DNA of 5,549 bases from Fidelibacterota bacterium (lineage in GTDB: Bacteria > Fidelibacterota > Marinisomatia > Marinisomatales > TCS55): the NCBI GenBank assembly GCA_002704905.1, contig PAIR01000016.1:3221-8769 (forward strand). Direction: 5' to 3'. The stretch's first letter is position 1. Each line of letters starts with the position of its first letter. The notes under the pieces were generated by a model. It was not told the origin of the DNA. It worked only from the letters and a program-made list of their open reading frames with translations, and did not search any database. Made by a program: the position numbers and the translations under genes. This document shows, in pieces, positions 1 through 5,549 of this stretch.

Positions 1-1
1 T

Positions 2-373
2 ATTGAAAAGGGTTATTTTCAGAGAGAGATCGCTCGATCTGCATCAGAATACCAGAAAAAAATTGATAATAAAGAATTAATTCATGTAGGAGTTAATGCC
101 TTTGAAAAGAAAAATGAAGAAATAGAAATTCCATTGTTGGAGATCGGTGATATGGCAGAGAAACAGCAAAAGGAAGCTTTAGCAAATTTACGATTAGAGC
201 GAGATGACGATGCAGTTGAAAAAACGTTAAGTCGAATTCACGAAGCTTGTGGTAATGGGGACAATATTATGTTACCCATTATTGAAGCAGCAAAGGTCTA
301 TGCCACGATGGGGGAAATTGTTGAGTCCATGAAAAAAGAATTTGATGAATGGCAGGAAGCTGCTGTTTTTTAA
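2..373 (+). CDS. Methylmalonyl-CoA mutase large (catalytic) subunit, C-terminal part, 5' truncated
   Basis: The frame is open from the left edge to TAA at 371-373 and gives the last 123 residues of a longer protein. Motifs typical of the end of the methylmalonyl-CoA mutase TIM-barrel/linker region are visible: KGYFQREIARSASEYQKKID near the start, VGVNAFEKK at about residues 32-40, LRLERDDDAVEK in the middle, GNGDNIMLPIIEAAK, then YATMGEIVESMKKEF close to the end. The family interconverts (R)-methylmalonyl-CoA and succinyl-CoA using adenosylcobalamin, in the cytoplasm (propionate metabolism). The protein stops right after the helix that, in single-chain mutases, leads into the roughly 130-residue B12-binding domain. 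So this is probably the large chain of a split mutase, with the cobalamin-binding chain encoded elsewhere. A related acyl-CoA mutase (for example isobutyryl- or ethylmalonyl-CoA mutase) cannot be excluded, because substrate residues lie upstream. Its stop is 9 nt from ccmE, suggesting co-transcription. Confidence 0.88.
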   Translation: MEKGYFQREIARSASEYQKKIDNKELIHVGVNAFEKKNEEIEIPLLEIGDMAEKQQKEALANLRLERDDDAVEKTLSRIHEACGNGDNIMLPIIEAAKVYATMGEIVESMKKEFDEWQEAAVF

Positions 374-377
374 AGGA
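373..377 (+). promoter_or_regulatory. Shine-Dalgarno of ccmE
   Basis: AAGGA sits 5 nt before the ccmE ATG at 383 and overlaps the last base of the mutase stop codon (TAA 371-373). Translation of ccmE can therefore be initiated independently, but there is no room here for a separate promoter between the two genes. Confidence 0.6.
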
Positions 378-382
378 AAAAA

Positions 383-817
383 ATGAAAAGTAATAAAAAA
401 TTCATAATTATGATCTCAGGAGTGATTGCCGTTGTAATTTTTTGGATCGGTTGGGTATCATTGAATCCCGCAGATGAAAAGGCTATGGCAACATTTATAT
501 CAGTTGAAGATCTGATTAATGATAATATTAATAAACGAACTAAACTGGGTGGCCTAGTTAAAGGTGGATCTATTGTTATATCCAAAACAAACCATCTTGA
601 ATGTACTTTTACTCTGAAAGAAGGGAATACAGAAATAGCGGTGAAATATGATCGAACGCGTCCCGATCTCTTTAAAGATGGGGCAGAAGTGATTGTCACA
701 GGGCAATATCTTAATGGTACATTTTATGCGGATGAATTGCAGACAAAGTGTGCATCTCGGTACGAGGGTGACCTTCGAGATGAATCAAGCTATAATCTAA
801 CTGAAATCGATACATGA
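383..817 (+). CDS. ccmE: Cytochrome c-type biogenesis heme chaperone CcmE, cysteine (C-x3-Y) variant
   Basis: A 144-residue membrane-anchored periplasmic heme chaperone that receives heme from CcmC and hands it to CcmF. One N-terminal membrane segment (about residues 7-26, after KSNKK) is followed by the OB-fold beta-barrel domain. Diagnostic features are the ISVEDLI stretch (39-45), RTKLGGLVKGGSI (52-64), the strongly conserved RPDLFKDG (93-100), and GTFYADELQTKC (112-123). At the position of the classical heme-attaching histidine (H-x3-Y) this protein has Cys123 with Tyr127, so the motif is C-x3-Y. There is a second cysteine, Cys74, in the barrel. A short acidic tail follows. The Cys-type CcmE is known from archaea and some bacteria such as Desulfovibrio, where it accompanies loss of CcmH. 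The start is supported by an AAGGA site. The 3' end overlaps ccmF by 4 nt (ATGA). Confidence 0.93.
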   Translation: MKSNKKFIIMISGVIAVVIFWIGWVSLNPADEKAMATFISVEDLINDNINKRTKLGGLVKGGSIVISKTNHLECTFTLKEGNTEIAVKYDRTRPDLFKDGAEVIVTGQYLNGTFYADELQTKCASRYEGDLRDESSYNLTEIDT

Positions 818-2775
818 CACCTGTAGCTGGTGGTGTAGCTCTGAATCTAGCATTTGGATTCAGTATTCTCACTGTTCTGACTTTATCTATTTATGCCCGT
901 AACGGAGATCAGCGCCTTTTCCTAACCGGTCAACGTCTTGCGCTTGGGATATCCTTTTTTGTGTTTCTAGCAACGTTCATCCTAACTTACCAACTCATAG
1001 GTAGTAACTTTCATATCGATTATGTGGCTCGATATACGAGTTTGGAAACACCTTTTATTTATAAAATTTCTGCACTTTGGGCAGGTCAATCGGGATCACT
1101 ACTTTTTTGGCTTTTTATATTGTCAATCTATTCTACAATAACCATAATACAGAATCAATCCAAACATCACGGCCTTATGCCTTGGGTGATCATTTCATTA
1201 GCCATTATTCAAATGTTCTTCTTGGTGTTAACGAATTTTGTAACAAACCCGTTCATGCCTACTGATGCAGACTTTTTGGTCACCAATGGGAATGGATTAA
1301 ATCCATTACTCCAGAATGTGACTATGGCAATACATCCACCAACATTGTATCTTGGGTATGTAGGCTTTTCTGTCCCCTTTGCATTTGCCATCTCTGCACT
1401 CATGAACCGAGATACTAGCCCATTGTGGATACAGAGTATTCGTCGGTGGACCTTAGTAGCTTGGCTCTTTTTGAGTATGGGAATTATTCTCGGTGGCTGG
1501 TGGGCCTATCAAGAATTAGGCTGGGGCGGTTACTGGGCTTGGGACCCTGTTGAAAATGCTAGTTTTATGCCATGGCTAACTGCAACAGCATTTCTCCATT
1601 CCATTATTATCCAGGAAAAAAAGGATATGTTACGTATTTGGAATATGGTGTTAATAATTCTCACGTTTACTCTATGTATTTTTGGCACTTTCTTAACACG
1701 TTCAGGTGTTATGAGTTCAGTCCATTCATTCACAGCATCATCTTTGGGACCAATTTTTCTAACTTTTGTTTTCTTAATCCTAGTGTCTTCCTTTGGAATT
1801 ATGTACACCAGGCGGCATGAACTAAGATCCAAACGAAGGATGGAATCTTTTACATCACGTGAAAGCGGATTTTTATTCAATAATATGGTTTTTGTAGTCA
1901 TGTGCTTTGCTGTATTCTGGGGTACTTTATTTCCAGTTATATCCGAAGCAGTACGCGGGACTAAAATCACAGTTGGGCCTCCCTTTTTCAATCAGATTAA
2001 TATTCCTATCGGATTAATTCTTCTGACCTTGACAGGCATTGGCCCTTTGCTAGCATGGAGGAAAACAGGGAGACAGAGTCTCGTAAGAAATTTTACATTT
2101 CCTATCCTGTCGGGATTGATTGGTTCAGCAATTTTTCTCTTCTTTGGATTGGAAGGCACTGTAGTTATTTCATTTAGCCTTTGCATGTTTGTTACGACAA
2201 CTATTTTTATTGAGTTTTTCCGAGGTGTACGTGCAAGAAAAAATAAATTTAATGAATCTATTATTACAGCTTTGAGACGGATGGTCAGCAAAAATCGATC
2301 TCGTTATGGCGGTTATGTGGTCCACCTTGGAATTGTTTTCATGTTTGTGGGTTTTACAGGACACGCCTTTGATAAAGAAAAAGAATTCAGTTTAAAGAAA
2401 GGTGAAACGGAACATGTAGCTGGCTATGAATTTCAGTTGATCAATATTTCAGAAGCAGAGCGTCCTAACCATTATGCATGGATTTCTGAGCTCCAAGTAA
2501 TTGATAATAAAGGCAGGTTCATTACTAATCTTCTCCCGGAAAAACGGATATATTTTCATAAGAATCCTGATGTGAATCGGAGACAGCCACACAGTGAACT
2601 GGACATTCATTCTACCTTAAACAAGGATATTTATGCTATTTTTTCTGCGGTTGATAATGAAAATGGAATTGCTTTTCTAAAAATTATGATCAATCCACTT
2701 GTGCACTGGGTGTGGATTGGTGGGTATATACTTATTTTTGGTACACTGATTGCTCTTTGGCCTCGGAAGGAATGA
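814..2775 (+). CDS. ccmF: Cytochrome c heme lyase subunit CcmF
   Basis: A 653-residue polytopic membrane protein of the heme-handling superfamily, the core of the heme ligation complex that attaches heme to CXXCH apocytochromes. Length is typical of the family (about 640-660). The tryptophan-rich WWD signature is intact at residues 227-255 (GGWWAYQELGWGGYWAWDP followed by VENASFMPWL). The four histidines known as heme ligands in the family can be placed: His174 in AIHPPTLYLGY, His262 in AFLHS, His304 in SSVHSFT and His504 in YVVHLG. Other hallmarks are ALWAGQSGSLLFW (88-100) and GTFLTRSGVM (291-300). A large soluble loop (about 519-625) precedes a last membrane helix and the C-terminal LWPRKE. 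The ATG overlaps the ccmE stop as ATGA, with no clear Shine-Dalgarno site, so translational coupling to ccmE is likely. No truncation or frameshift is seen. Confidence 0.97.
   Translation: MTPVAGGVALNLAFGFSILTVLTLSIYARNGDQRLFLTGQRLALGISFFVFLATFILTYQLIGSNFHIDYVARYTSLETPFIYKISALWAGQSGSLLFWLFILSIYSTITIIQNQSKHHGLMPWVIISLAIIQMFFLVLTNFVTNPFMPTDADFLVTNGNGLNPLLQNVTMAIHPPTLYLGYVGFSVPFAFAISALMNRDTSPLWIQSIRRWTLVAWLFLSMGIILGGWWAYQELGWGGYWAWDPVENASFMPWLTATAFLHSIIIQEKKDMLRIWNMVLIILTFTLCIFGTFLTRSGVMSSVHSFTASSLGPIFLTFVFLILVSSFGIMYTRRHELRSKRRMESFTSRESGFLFNNMVFVVMCFAVFWGTLFPVISEAVRGTKITVGPPFFNQINIPIGLILLTLTGIGPLLAWRKTGRQSLVRNFTFPILSGLIGSAIFLFFGLEGTVVISFSLCMFVTTTIFIEFFRGVRARKNKFNESIITALRRMVSKNRSRYGGYVVHLGIVFMFVGFTGHAFDKEKEFSLKKGETEHVAGYEFQLINISEAERPNHYAWISELQVIDNKGRFITNLLPEKRIYFHKNPDVNRRQPHSELDIHSTLNKDIYAIFSAVDNENGIAFLKIMINPLVHWVWIGGYILIFGTLIALWPRKE
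2767..2771 (+). promoter_or_regulatory. Shine-Dalgarno that selects the ccmI-like start
   Basis: AAGGA lies inside the final codons of ccmF. It is 6 nt before ATG 2778 but directly next to the alternative ATG at 2772, which is too close for normal initiation. This favours the 2778 start. Confidence 0.6.
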
Positions 2776-2777
2776 TA

Positions 2778-3053
2778 ATGGGCTTCATTCAAGATTACAG
2801 TTTAGTGCTTATATTTTTTATTTTACCCATTATTTTTGTGCTTCAACCACTCTTTTTAGCTAAAATGACTAAGAGCAAAGATGAGACCAATTTAGTTTCT
2901 TTAAAGCGAAAAAAGCGTCTCCTTTACCGCCAGATAAAAGAATTAGAAATGGAATTTGATATGGGTAATGTTAACGATAGTGATTACCAAAACTCGCGGA
3001 ATGCATTGAAACAAGAAGTGTCCTCAGTCATTGCCCAGATAAAATCCTTTTAA
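2778..3053 (+). CDS. Short CcmI-like membrane protein (N-terminal CcmI module only)
   Basis: A 91-residue protein. One membrane segment (about residues 8-28, with LPIIFVLQPLF) is followed by a basic, probably coiled-coil region. The stretch LLYRQIKELEMEFDMGNVND (48-67), then SDYQNSRNALKQEV, resembles the conserved N-terminal module of CcmI (membrane helix, ARDLEFE-like helix, 'G.l...DY' turn, second helix). In classical systems CcmI is about 300-400 residues with a periplasmic TPR domain that binds apocytochrome and works with CcmF and CcmH; that domain is absent here. The location, 2 nt after ccmF and just before ccmA, supports a cytochrome c maturation role, possibly as a small CcmF partner. 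ATG 2772 (4-nt overlap with ccmF, 2 residues longer) is the alternative start. Family assignment rests on motif resemblance only; a lineage-specific small membrane protein is the alternative. Confidence 0.72.
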   Translation: MGFIQDYSLVLIFFILPIIFVLQPLFLAKMTKSKDETNLVSLKRKKRLLYRQIKELEMEFDMGNVNDSDYQNSRNALKQEVSSVIAQIKSF

Positions 3054-3058
3054 TTTGA

Positions 3059-3694
3059 ATGCTTTCCGTTTCTAGGCTATCAAAGTCCTTTAATCTCCGT
3101 CCAGTTTTAAGAGAGGTAACTTTCGATGTAAAGTCTGGAGAGACAATCATTTTTATGGGCAAGAATGGAGCGGGGAAAACAACTTTACTTCGCATTCTTG
3201 CGCGAATCATGACTTGTGATGGTGGTGAAATTTTATTTCAAAATAAAGACTTGTTGAAAGGATCACCGGACAAACGGAAAAAAATATTATATCTGGGTCA
3301 TGCTCCTGCAATGTATTCATCGCTTTCAGCTGTTGAAAATTTAAAGTTGGTAATGAATCTTCGTTCTACGCCAATATCTGAAGTCACTATTAGGGATCAA
3401 TTAGAAAGATTTGATCTATTAGATCAAGCTGACGATACAATATCCATTTATTCTCAAGGGATGCTTCAACGGTTGAAATTGATTTGCGCAGAACTAGCTG
3501 ATTGGGATCTGTTGTTAATTGATGAACCCTTTACTGGATTAGATGAATTAGGTGAAAAACAAATGAAAGATTCTTTAAATCAATGGAAACTGAGTGGGAA
3601 AACGATGTGTGTGGTACTCCATAGCAGACAGAAGGCTGAAAAATATGCTAGTCGAATCCTTTATTTAGAAGATGGAGTAATTAAGGAATCTTGA
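3059..3694 (+). CDS. ccmA: Heme exporter ATP-binding protein CcmA
   Basis: A 211-residue ABC ATPase, the cytoplasmic subunit of CcmAB, whose ATP hydrolysis releases holo-CcmE from the CcmC complex. Motifs in order: Walker A GKNGAGKTT (34-42); YLGHAPAMYSSLSAVENL (78-95), the CcmA-like Q-loop region with a conserved LGH; ABC signature YSQGM (131-135) in place of LSGGQ; Walker B LLLIDE (151-156); D-loop TGLDE (159-163); and switch His188 in VVLHS. YS.GM signatures are common in CcmA-type and drug-export-type ATPases outside Proteobacteria. Taken alone it could be assigned to a generic export ATPase, but its place next to ccmB and ccmC settles the call. It starts 5 nt after the preceding stop with no recognisable Shine-Dalgarno site, so re-initiation by ribosomes finishing the upstream gene is likely. 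The end overlaps ccmB (TGATG). Confidence 0.93.
   Translation: MLSVSRLSKSFNLRPVLREVTFDVKSGETIIFMGKNGAGKTTLLRILARIMTCDGGEILFQNKDLLKGSPDKRKKILYLGHAPAMYSSLSAVENLKLVMNLRSTPISEVTIRDQLERFDLLDQADDTISIYSQGMLQRLKLICAELADWDLLLIDEPFTGLDELGEKQMKDSLNQWKLSGKTMCVVLHSRQKAEKYASRILYLEDGVIKES
3683..3687 (+). promoter_or_regulatory. Shine-Dalgarno that selects the ccmB start
   Basis: AAGGA in the last codons of ccmA is 6 nt before ATG 3694 and only 3 nt before TTG 3691. Spacing and start-codon preference both favour ATG 3694, in a TGATG stop-start overlap. Confidence 0.6.
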
Positions 3695-4356
3695 TGTTTT
3701 TAACTTTACTTAAAAAAGAATTATTCATCGAATTTCGTTCGCGAGAAGTGATTTTATCTATGTTGATTTTTGGATTATCTATTATCCTTGTTTTTGCATT
3801 TACTTCCAATGTCTCAAAAGTGATCGTAGCTAACTATGCTCCTGGTATGTTTTGGATAATGGTTCTACTTGTTACTGTTTTGGGTGTTCATCGTTCTTTT
3901 TCATATGAAAAAGAATTTGATGCGTTTTCTTTACTGATTAGCTCTCCAATAGATAGAGGGTTAATATATTTGGCTAAATGGATTAGCGGGTTCATTTTTC
4001 TGACTATAATGGAAGCAATTGTAATCATACCCTTTTTCAAATTCTTGTTAATCGAATATCCTTCAGATTTATTATTATCTGTAGTTACAACCTTGCTAAT
4101 TAATCTAGCTATAATGTCAGTAGCAAGCCTTGTCTCAGGAATTGCAATGCGCGCTAATTTAAGTGAAGTATTAGTTCCTATTTTATTTTTCCCACTAGTA
4201 TCTCCTGTAGTTATTGCTGCATCAAAAATATCAGCTGGTATTATGGCAGGAGAGCCATACCAACTATGGCAAATATGGTTGTTAATCGTTATCTCAATAA
4301 TTGTAATTTTCTCTCTCATTGGATACACTTTATTCGACTTTATCACTGAAGAATAA
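3694..4356 (+). CDS. ccmB: Heme exporter membrane protein CcmB
   Basis: A 220-residue integral membrane protein, the permease-like partner of CcmA; the pair forms the ATPase that frees holo-CcmE. Length matches the family (about 220). The N-terminal cytoplasmic stretch LLKKELFIEFRSRE (5-18) is followed by six predicted membrane segments at about 19-39, 51-66, 94-117, 127-152, 158-181 and 193-214. Family hallmarks are YAPGMFWIMVLL (48-59), the charged loop RSFSYEKEFDAFSLLISSPI (67-86) corresponding to the conserved 'lFr.D..dG.le.L..sP' region, LAKWISGF (93-100), and LFFPLVSPVVI (164-174). It overlaps ccmA by 1 nt and ccmC by 1 nt, so the three products are probably made in coupled fashion. TTG 3691 would add one residue and is less likely, given the Shine-Dalgarno spacing. 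Confidence 0.93.
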   Translation: MFLTLLKKELFIEFRSREVILSMLIFGLSIILVFAFTSNVSKVIVANYAPGMFWIMVLLVTVLGVHRSFSYEKEFDAFSLLISSPIDRGLIYLAKWISGFIFLTIMEAIVIIPFFKFLLIEYPSDLLLSVVTTLLINLAIMSVASLVSGIAMRANLSEVLVPILFFPLVSPVVIAASKISAGIMAGEPYQLWQIWLLIVISIIVIFSLIGYTLFDFITEE

Positions 4357-5027
4357 TGCAGTTATTTTTTAAACAAAAGATCAATATTATTTCGTTACTA
4401 ACGGTTACGGTTTTTATGCTGTTCAATATCTGGAACATCATTTATAATACACCTATGGTACCCGAGCAGCACTGGGCCCAAAAAATTTTTTATGTGCATG
4501 TACCATCAGCATGGGTAGGGTTTTTATCTTATTTTGTTGTTATGATCTCAGGTATTATGTTTTTTGTTAAAGGTGATGACTATTGGGATAGAGTCGGTCT
4601 AGCCGCTGCAGAGATTGGTACAATTTTTATTTCTCTTGTTTTAATTACTGGTCCAATTTGGGCAACACCTATCTGGGGTCAGCCCTGGATTTGGGAACCT
4701 CGGCTCACAACCACATTGATACTATTTCTTATATATGTCGGTTATTTTATGATGAGATCTTTTGGGGGTCATGTGGAAAGGGTAAAACGTTATGCCGCTG
4801 CTCTAGGTATTATTGCATTTGTGAATGTTCCTATTATTTTTGTATCTGTGCAATTTTGGGCACCAGAGATTCAATCCCATCCTCAAGTGGAGATAGCTAA
4901 ACAACCGTCCGATATTTTGGGGCCATTTTTAATATCCCTGGGTATATTTACCTTACTTTATGCTTTAATGTTAAAATACAGAATTTATGTGATAAAGATC
5001 AAAAATAAGGTCGTAGCAAATGTATAA
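4356..5027 (+). CDS. ccmC: Heme handling protein CcmC (holo-CcmE synthase), with a divergent WWD motif
   Basis: A 223-residue membrane protein with about six membrane segments that presents heme to CcmE on the outer face of the membrane. Conserved elements: QKIFYVHVPSAW (42-53), with heme-ligand His48; LAAAEIG (82-88); ATPIWGQPWIWEPRLTTTLI (103-122), the WWD region; and FWAPEIQSHPQ (167-177), with His175 as the likely second ligand. The WWD core is unusual: the classical W-G-x-W-W-x-W-D appears here as W-G-Q-P-W-I-W-E (107-114), with Pro for one Trp and Glu for Asp. The rest of the loop (RLTTTLILFLIYVGY) is standard. CcmC and the related CcsA/ResC share this domain, but the size and ccm context make CcmC clear. 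The start overlaps the ccmB stop (TAATG). The end overlaps the ccmD-like gene by 8 nt. Confidence 0.96.
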   Translation: MQLFFKQKINIISLLTVTVFMLFNIWNIIYNTPMVPEQHWAQKIFYVHVPSAWVGFLSYFVVMISGIMFFVKGDDYWDRVGLAAAEIGTIFISLVLITGPIWATPIWGQPWIWEPRLTTTLILFLIYVGYFMMRSFGGHVERVKRYAAALGIIAFVNVPIIFVSVQFWAPEIQSHPQVEIAKQPSDILGPFLISLGIFTLLYALMLKYRIYVIKIKNKVVANV

Positions 5028-5142
5028 TTTCTTCAGTTACTTTCTGGCCGTTTATTTTATCGTGTTTGGAACCATTATTATTTGGTTTGTCATTCAATGT
5101 CGCTCAGAAAATCGTACTCTAAGTGAGCTGAAAGATAATTAA
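5020..5142 (+). CDS. ccmD: CcmD-like small membrane protein
   Basis: A 40-residue product reading MYNFFSYFLAVYFIVFGTII at its N-terminus, continuing IWFVIQCRSENRTLSELKDN. It has one membrane helix (about residues 6-26) with aromatic residues before it and a charged, polar C-terminal tail, the architecture of CcmD. CcmD stabilises the CcmC-CcmE complex and helps release holo-CcmE. The gene begins inside ccmC (8-nt overlap, different frame) with AAGG 9 nt upstream. This is the usual place for ccmD, directly after ccmC. Sequence conservation in CcmD is low, so the call rests mostly on size, topology and position. Confidence 0.75.
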   Translation: MYNFFSYFLAVYFIVFGTIIIWFVIQCRSENRTLSELKDN

Positions 5143-5149
5143 CCTTGAT

Positions 5150-5155
5150 AAGGAG
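5150..5155 (+). promoter_or_regulatory. Strong Shine-Dalgarno of the GAPDH-like gene
   Basis: A full AAGGAG lies 8 nt before ATG 5164, the best ribosome binding site in the window. It fixes the start of the last gene and indicates independent, efficient translation, unlike the coupled ccm genes. Confidence 0.7.
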
Positions 5156-5163
5156 TTGTTTTA

Positions 5164-5549
5164 ATGGAACGTAAAATCGTCCATGTTATAGGCACTGGAA
5201 CTATCGGTGAGCCATTAATCGGATTGCTGTGTGACTATAAAGATCAGTTGGGTATTGGAGAAGTCACATTTAATAAAAATTCTCCCTTAAGAAGTGATCG
5301 ATCCAAAGTAATTGATCTGCTAAATCGAGGAGCACGTTTGTCCGTAAGTTCAGACCGCGTTGATGATTTCAAAGAATTAGATATGGATCCAGATCTAGAA
5401 ACTGAGGAAGCTATCAGCCGTGCTTCTGTGGTTATTGATTGTACACCCTCTGGTGTTGGTCATAAAAATAAAGTAGATTACTATGAAAAACATCTTCATA
5501 ACACACTTGGTTTTGTGGCACAAGGAAGTGAATTTGGTTTTGGTAAAAT
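5164..5549 (+). CDS. Probable type II glyceraldehyde-3-phosphate dehydrogenase, N-terminal part, 3' truncated
   Basis: The first 128 residues of a protein that runs off the right edge. A Rossmann fold begins at once: KIVHVIGTGTIGEPLIGLL (4-22), with the dinucleotide-binding G-x-G-x-x-G at Gly10, Gly12 and Gly15. SVVIDCTPSGVGHKNKVDYY (88-107) corresponds to the 'vvvDaTPgGvG.kNk..Y' motif of archaeal-type (type II) GAPDH, and FVAQGSE (117-123) to the following 'iFQGGEk' strand. The classical bacterial GapA N-terminus (KVGINGFGRIGR) is not matched. The family oxidises glyceraldehyde 3-phosphate to 1,3-bisphosphoglycerate with NAD(P)+ in glycolysis/gluconeogenesis. The catalytic cysteine, expected in an S-C-N-T motif near residue 140, lies beyond the window and cannot be checked. 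A homoserine- or semialdehyde-dehydrogenase-like enzyme is the alternative. It lies 21 nt after ccmD with its own strong ribosome binding site. Confidence 0.72.
   Translation, partial: MERKIVHVIGTGTIGEPLIGLLCDYKDQLGIGEVTFNKNSPLRSDRSKVIDLLNRGARLSVSSDRVDDFKELDMDPDLETEEAISRASVVIDCTPSGVGHKNKVDYYEKHLHNTLGFVAQGSEFGFGK

Noticed and set aside
370..699. 109-residue minus-strand open frame over ccmE
   Set aside because: It is fully antisense to ccmE and its hydrophobic end mirrors the ccmE membrane segment. There is no independent evidence for a gene.
1530..1991. 153-residue open frame on the minus strand inside ccmF
   Set aside because: It is antisense to conserved CcmF sequence including the WWD end, has no family features, and is best read as a shadow frame.
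2712..2777. Longer N-terminus for the ccmI-like protein starting at 2712
   Set aside because: It would overlap ccmF by 64 nt. A good Shine-Dalgarno at 2767-2771 points to ATG 2778, after which the membrane helix begins at the expected distance.
3888..4346. 152-residue open frame on the minus strand inside ccmB
   Set aside because: It lies wholly antisense to a well-supported ccmB, has no recognisable domain, and is explained as a shadow frame of AT-rich coding sequence.
4658..4900. 80-residue plus-strand frame inside ccmC
   Set aside because: It is an alternative frame of ccmC with a low-complexity, Cys/Tyr-rich product and no start signal.
5141..5163. Rho-independent terminator between the ccmD-like gene and the GAPDH-like gene
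   Set aside because: The only possible stem is about 6 bp, bulged and AT-rich, with just a short GTTTT run that leads straight into the next start codon. It does not meet the pattern of a real terminator.

Overview
The window is a compact, one-strand (+) stretch of an AT-rich bacterial genome. It is dominated by a System I cytochrome c maturation (ccm) cluster in the order ccmE - ccmF - ccmI-like - ccmA - ccmB - ccmC - ccmD-like. The cluster lies between the 3' end of a methylmalonyl-CoA mutase large-subunit gene and the 5' end of what looks like a type II (archaeal-type) glyceraldehyde-3-phosphate dehydrogenase gene. Genes are tightly packed, with 4-nt ATGA, 1-nt TGATG and TAATG, and 8-nt overlaps, or gaps of 2 to 21 nt. 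No gene-free stretch longer than about 20 bases exists. I see no tRNA, rRNA, CRISPR array, insertion sequence or clear terminator.

Layout: 2-373 is the mutase C-terminus (5' truncated). 383-817 is ccmE, 814-2775 ccmF, 2778-3053 a short ccmI-like gene, 3059-3694 ccmA, 3694-4356 ccmB, 4356-5027 ccmC, and 5020-5142 a 40-residue ccmD-like gene. 5164-5549 is the dehydrogenase N-terminus (3' truncated).

Together the ccm genes encode a membrane machine that makes holocytochromes c outside the cytoplasmic membrane. CcmC (with CcmD) loads heme onto the chaperone CcmE. The CcmAB ABC transporter uses ATP to release holo-CcmE. CcmF (with a CcmI-like partner) ligates heme to apocytochrome. The most notable point is that CcmE carries a cysteine, in a C-x3-Y motif, where the classical protein has its heme-binding histidine (H-x3-Y). 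No ccmG or ccmH lies in the cluster, although both flanking genes are visible. This combination matches the variant System I described for archaea and some bacteria (Cys-type CcmE without CcmH).

Organism: low GC, a respiratory lineage with c-type cytochromes, a mutase that ends before any fused B12 domain, a variant CcmE and a type II GAPDH. This suggests an uncultivated, possibly marine, non-proteobacterial lineage. Candidatus Marinimicrobia (SAR406) is one plausible guess, but that is inference only and the sequence does not prove it.
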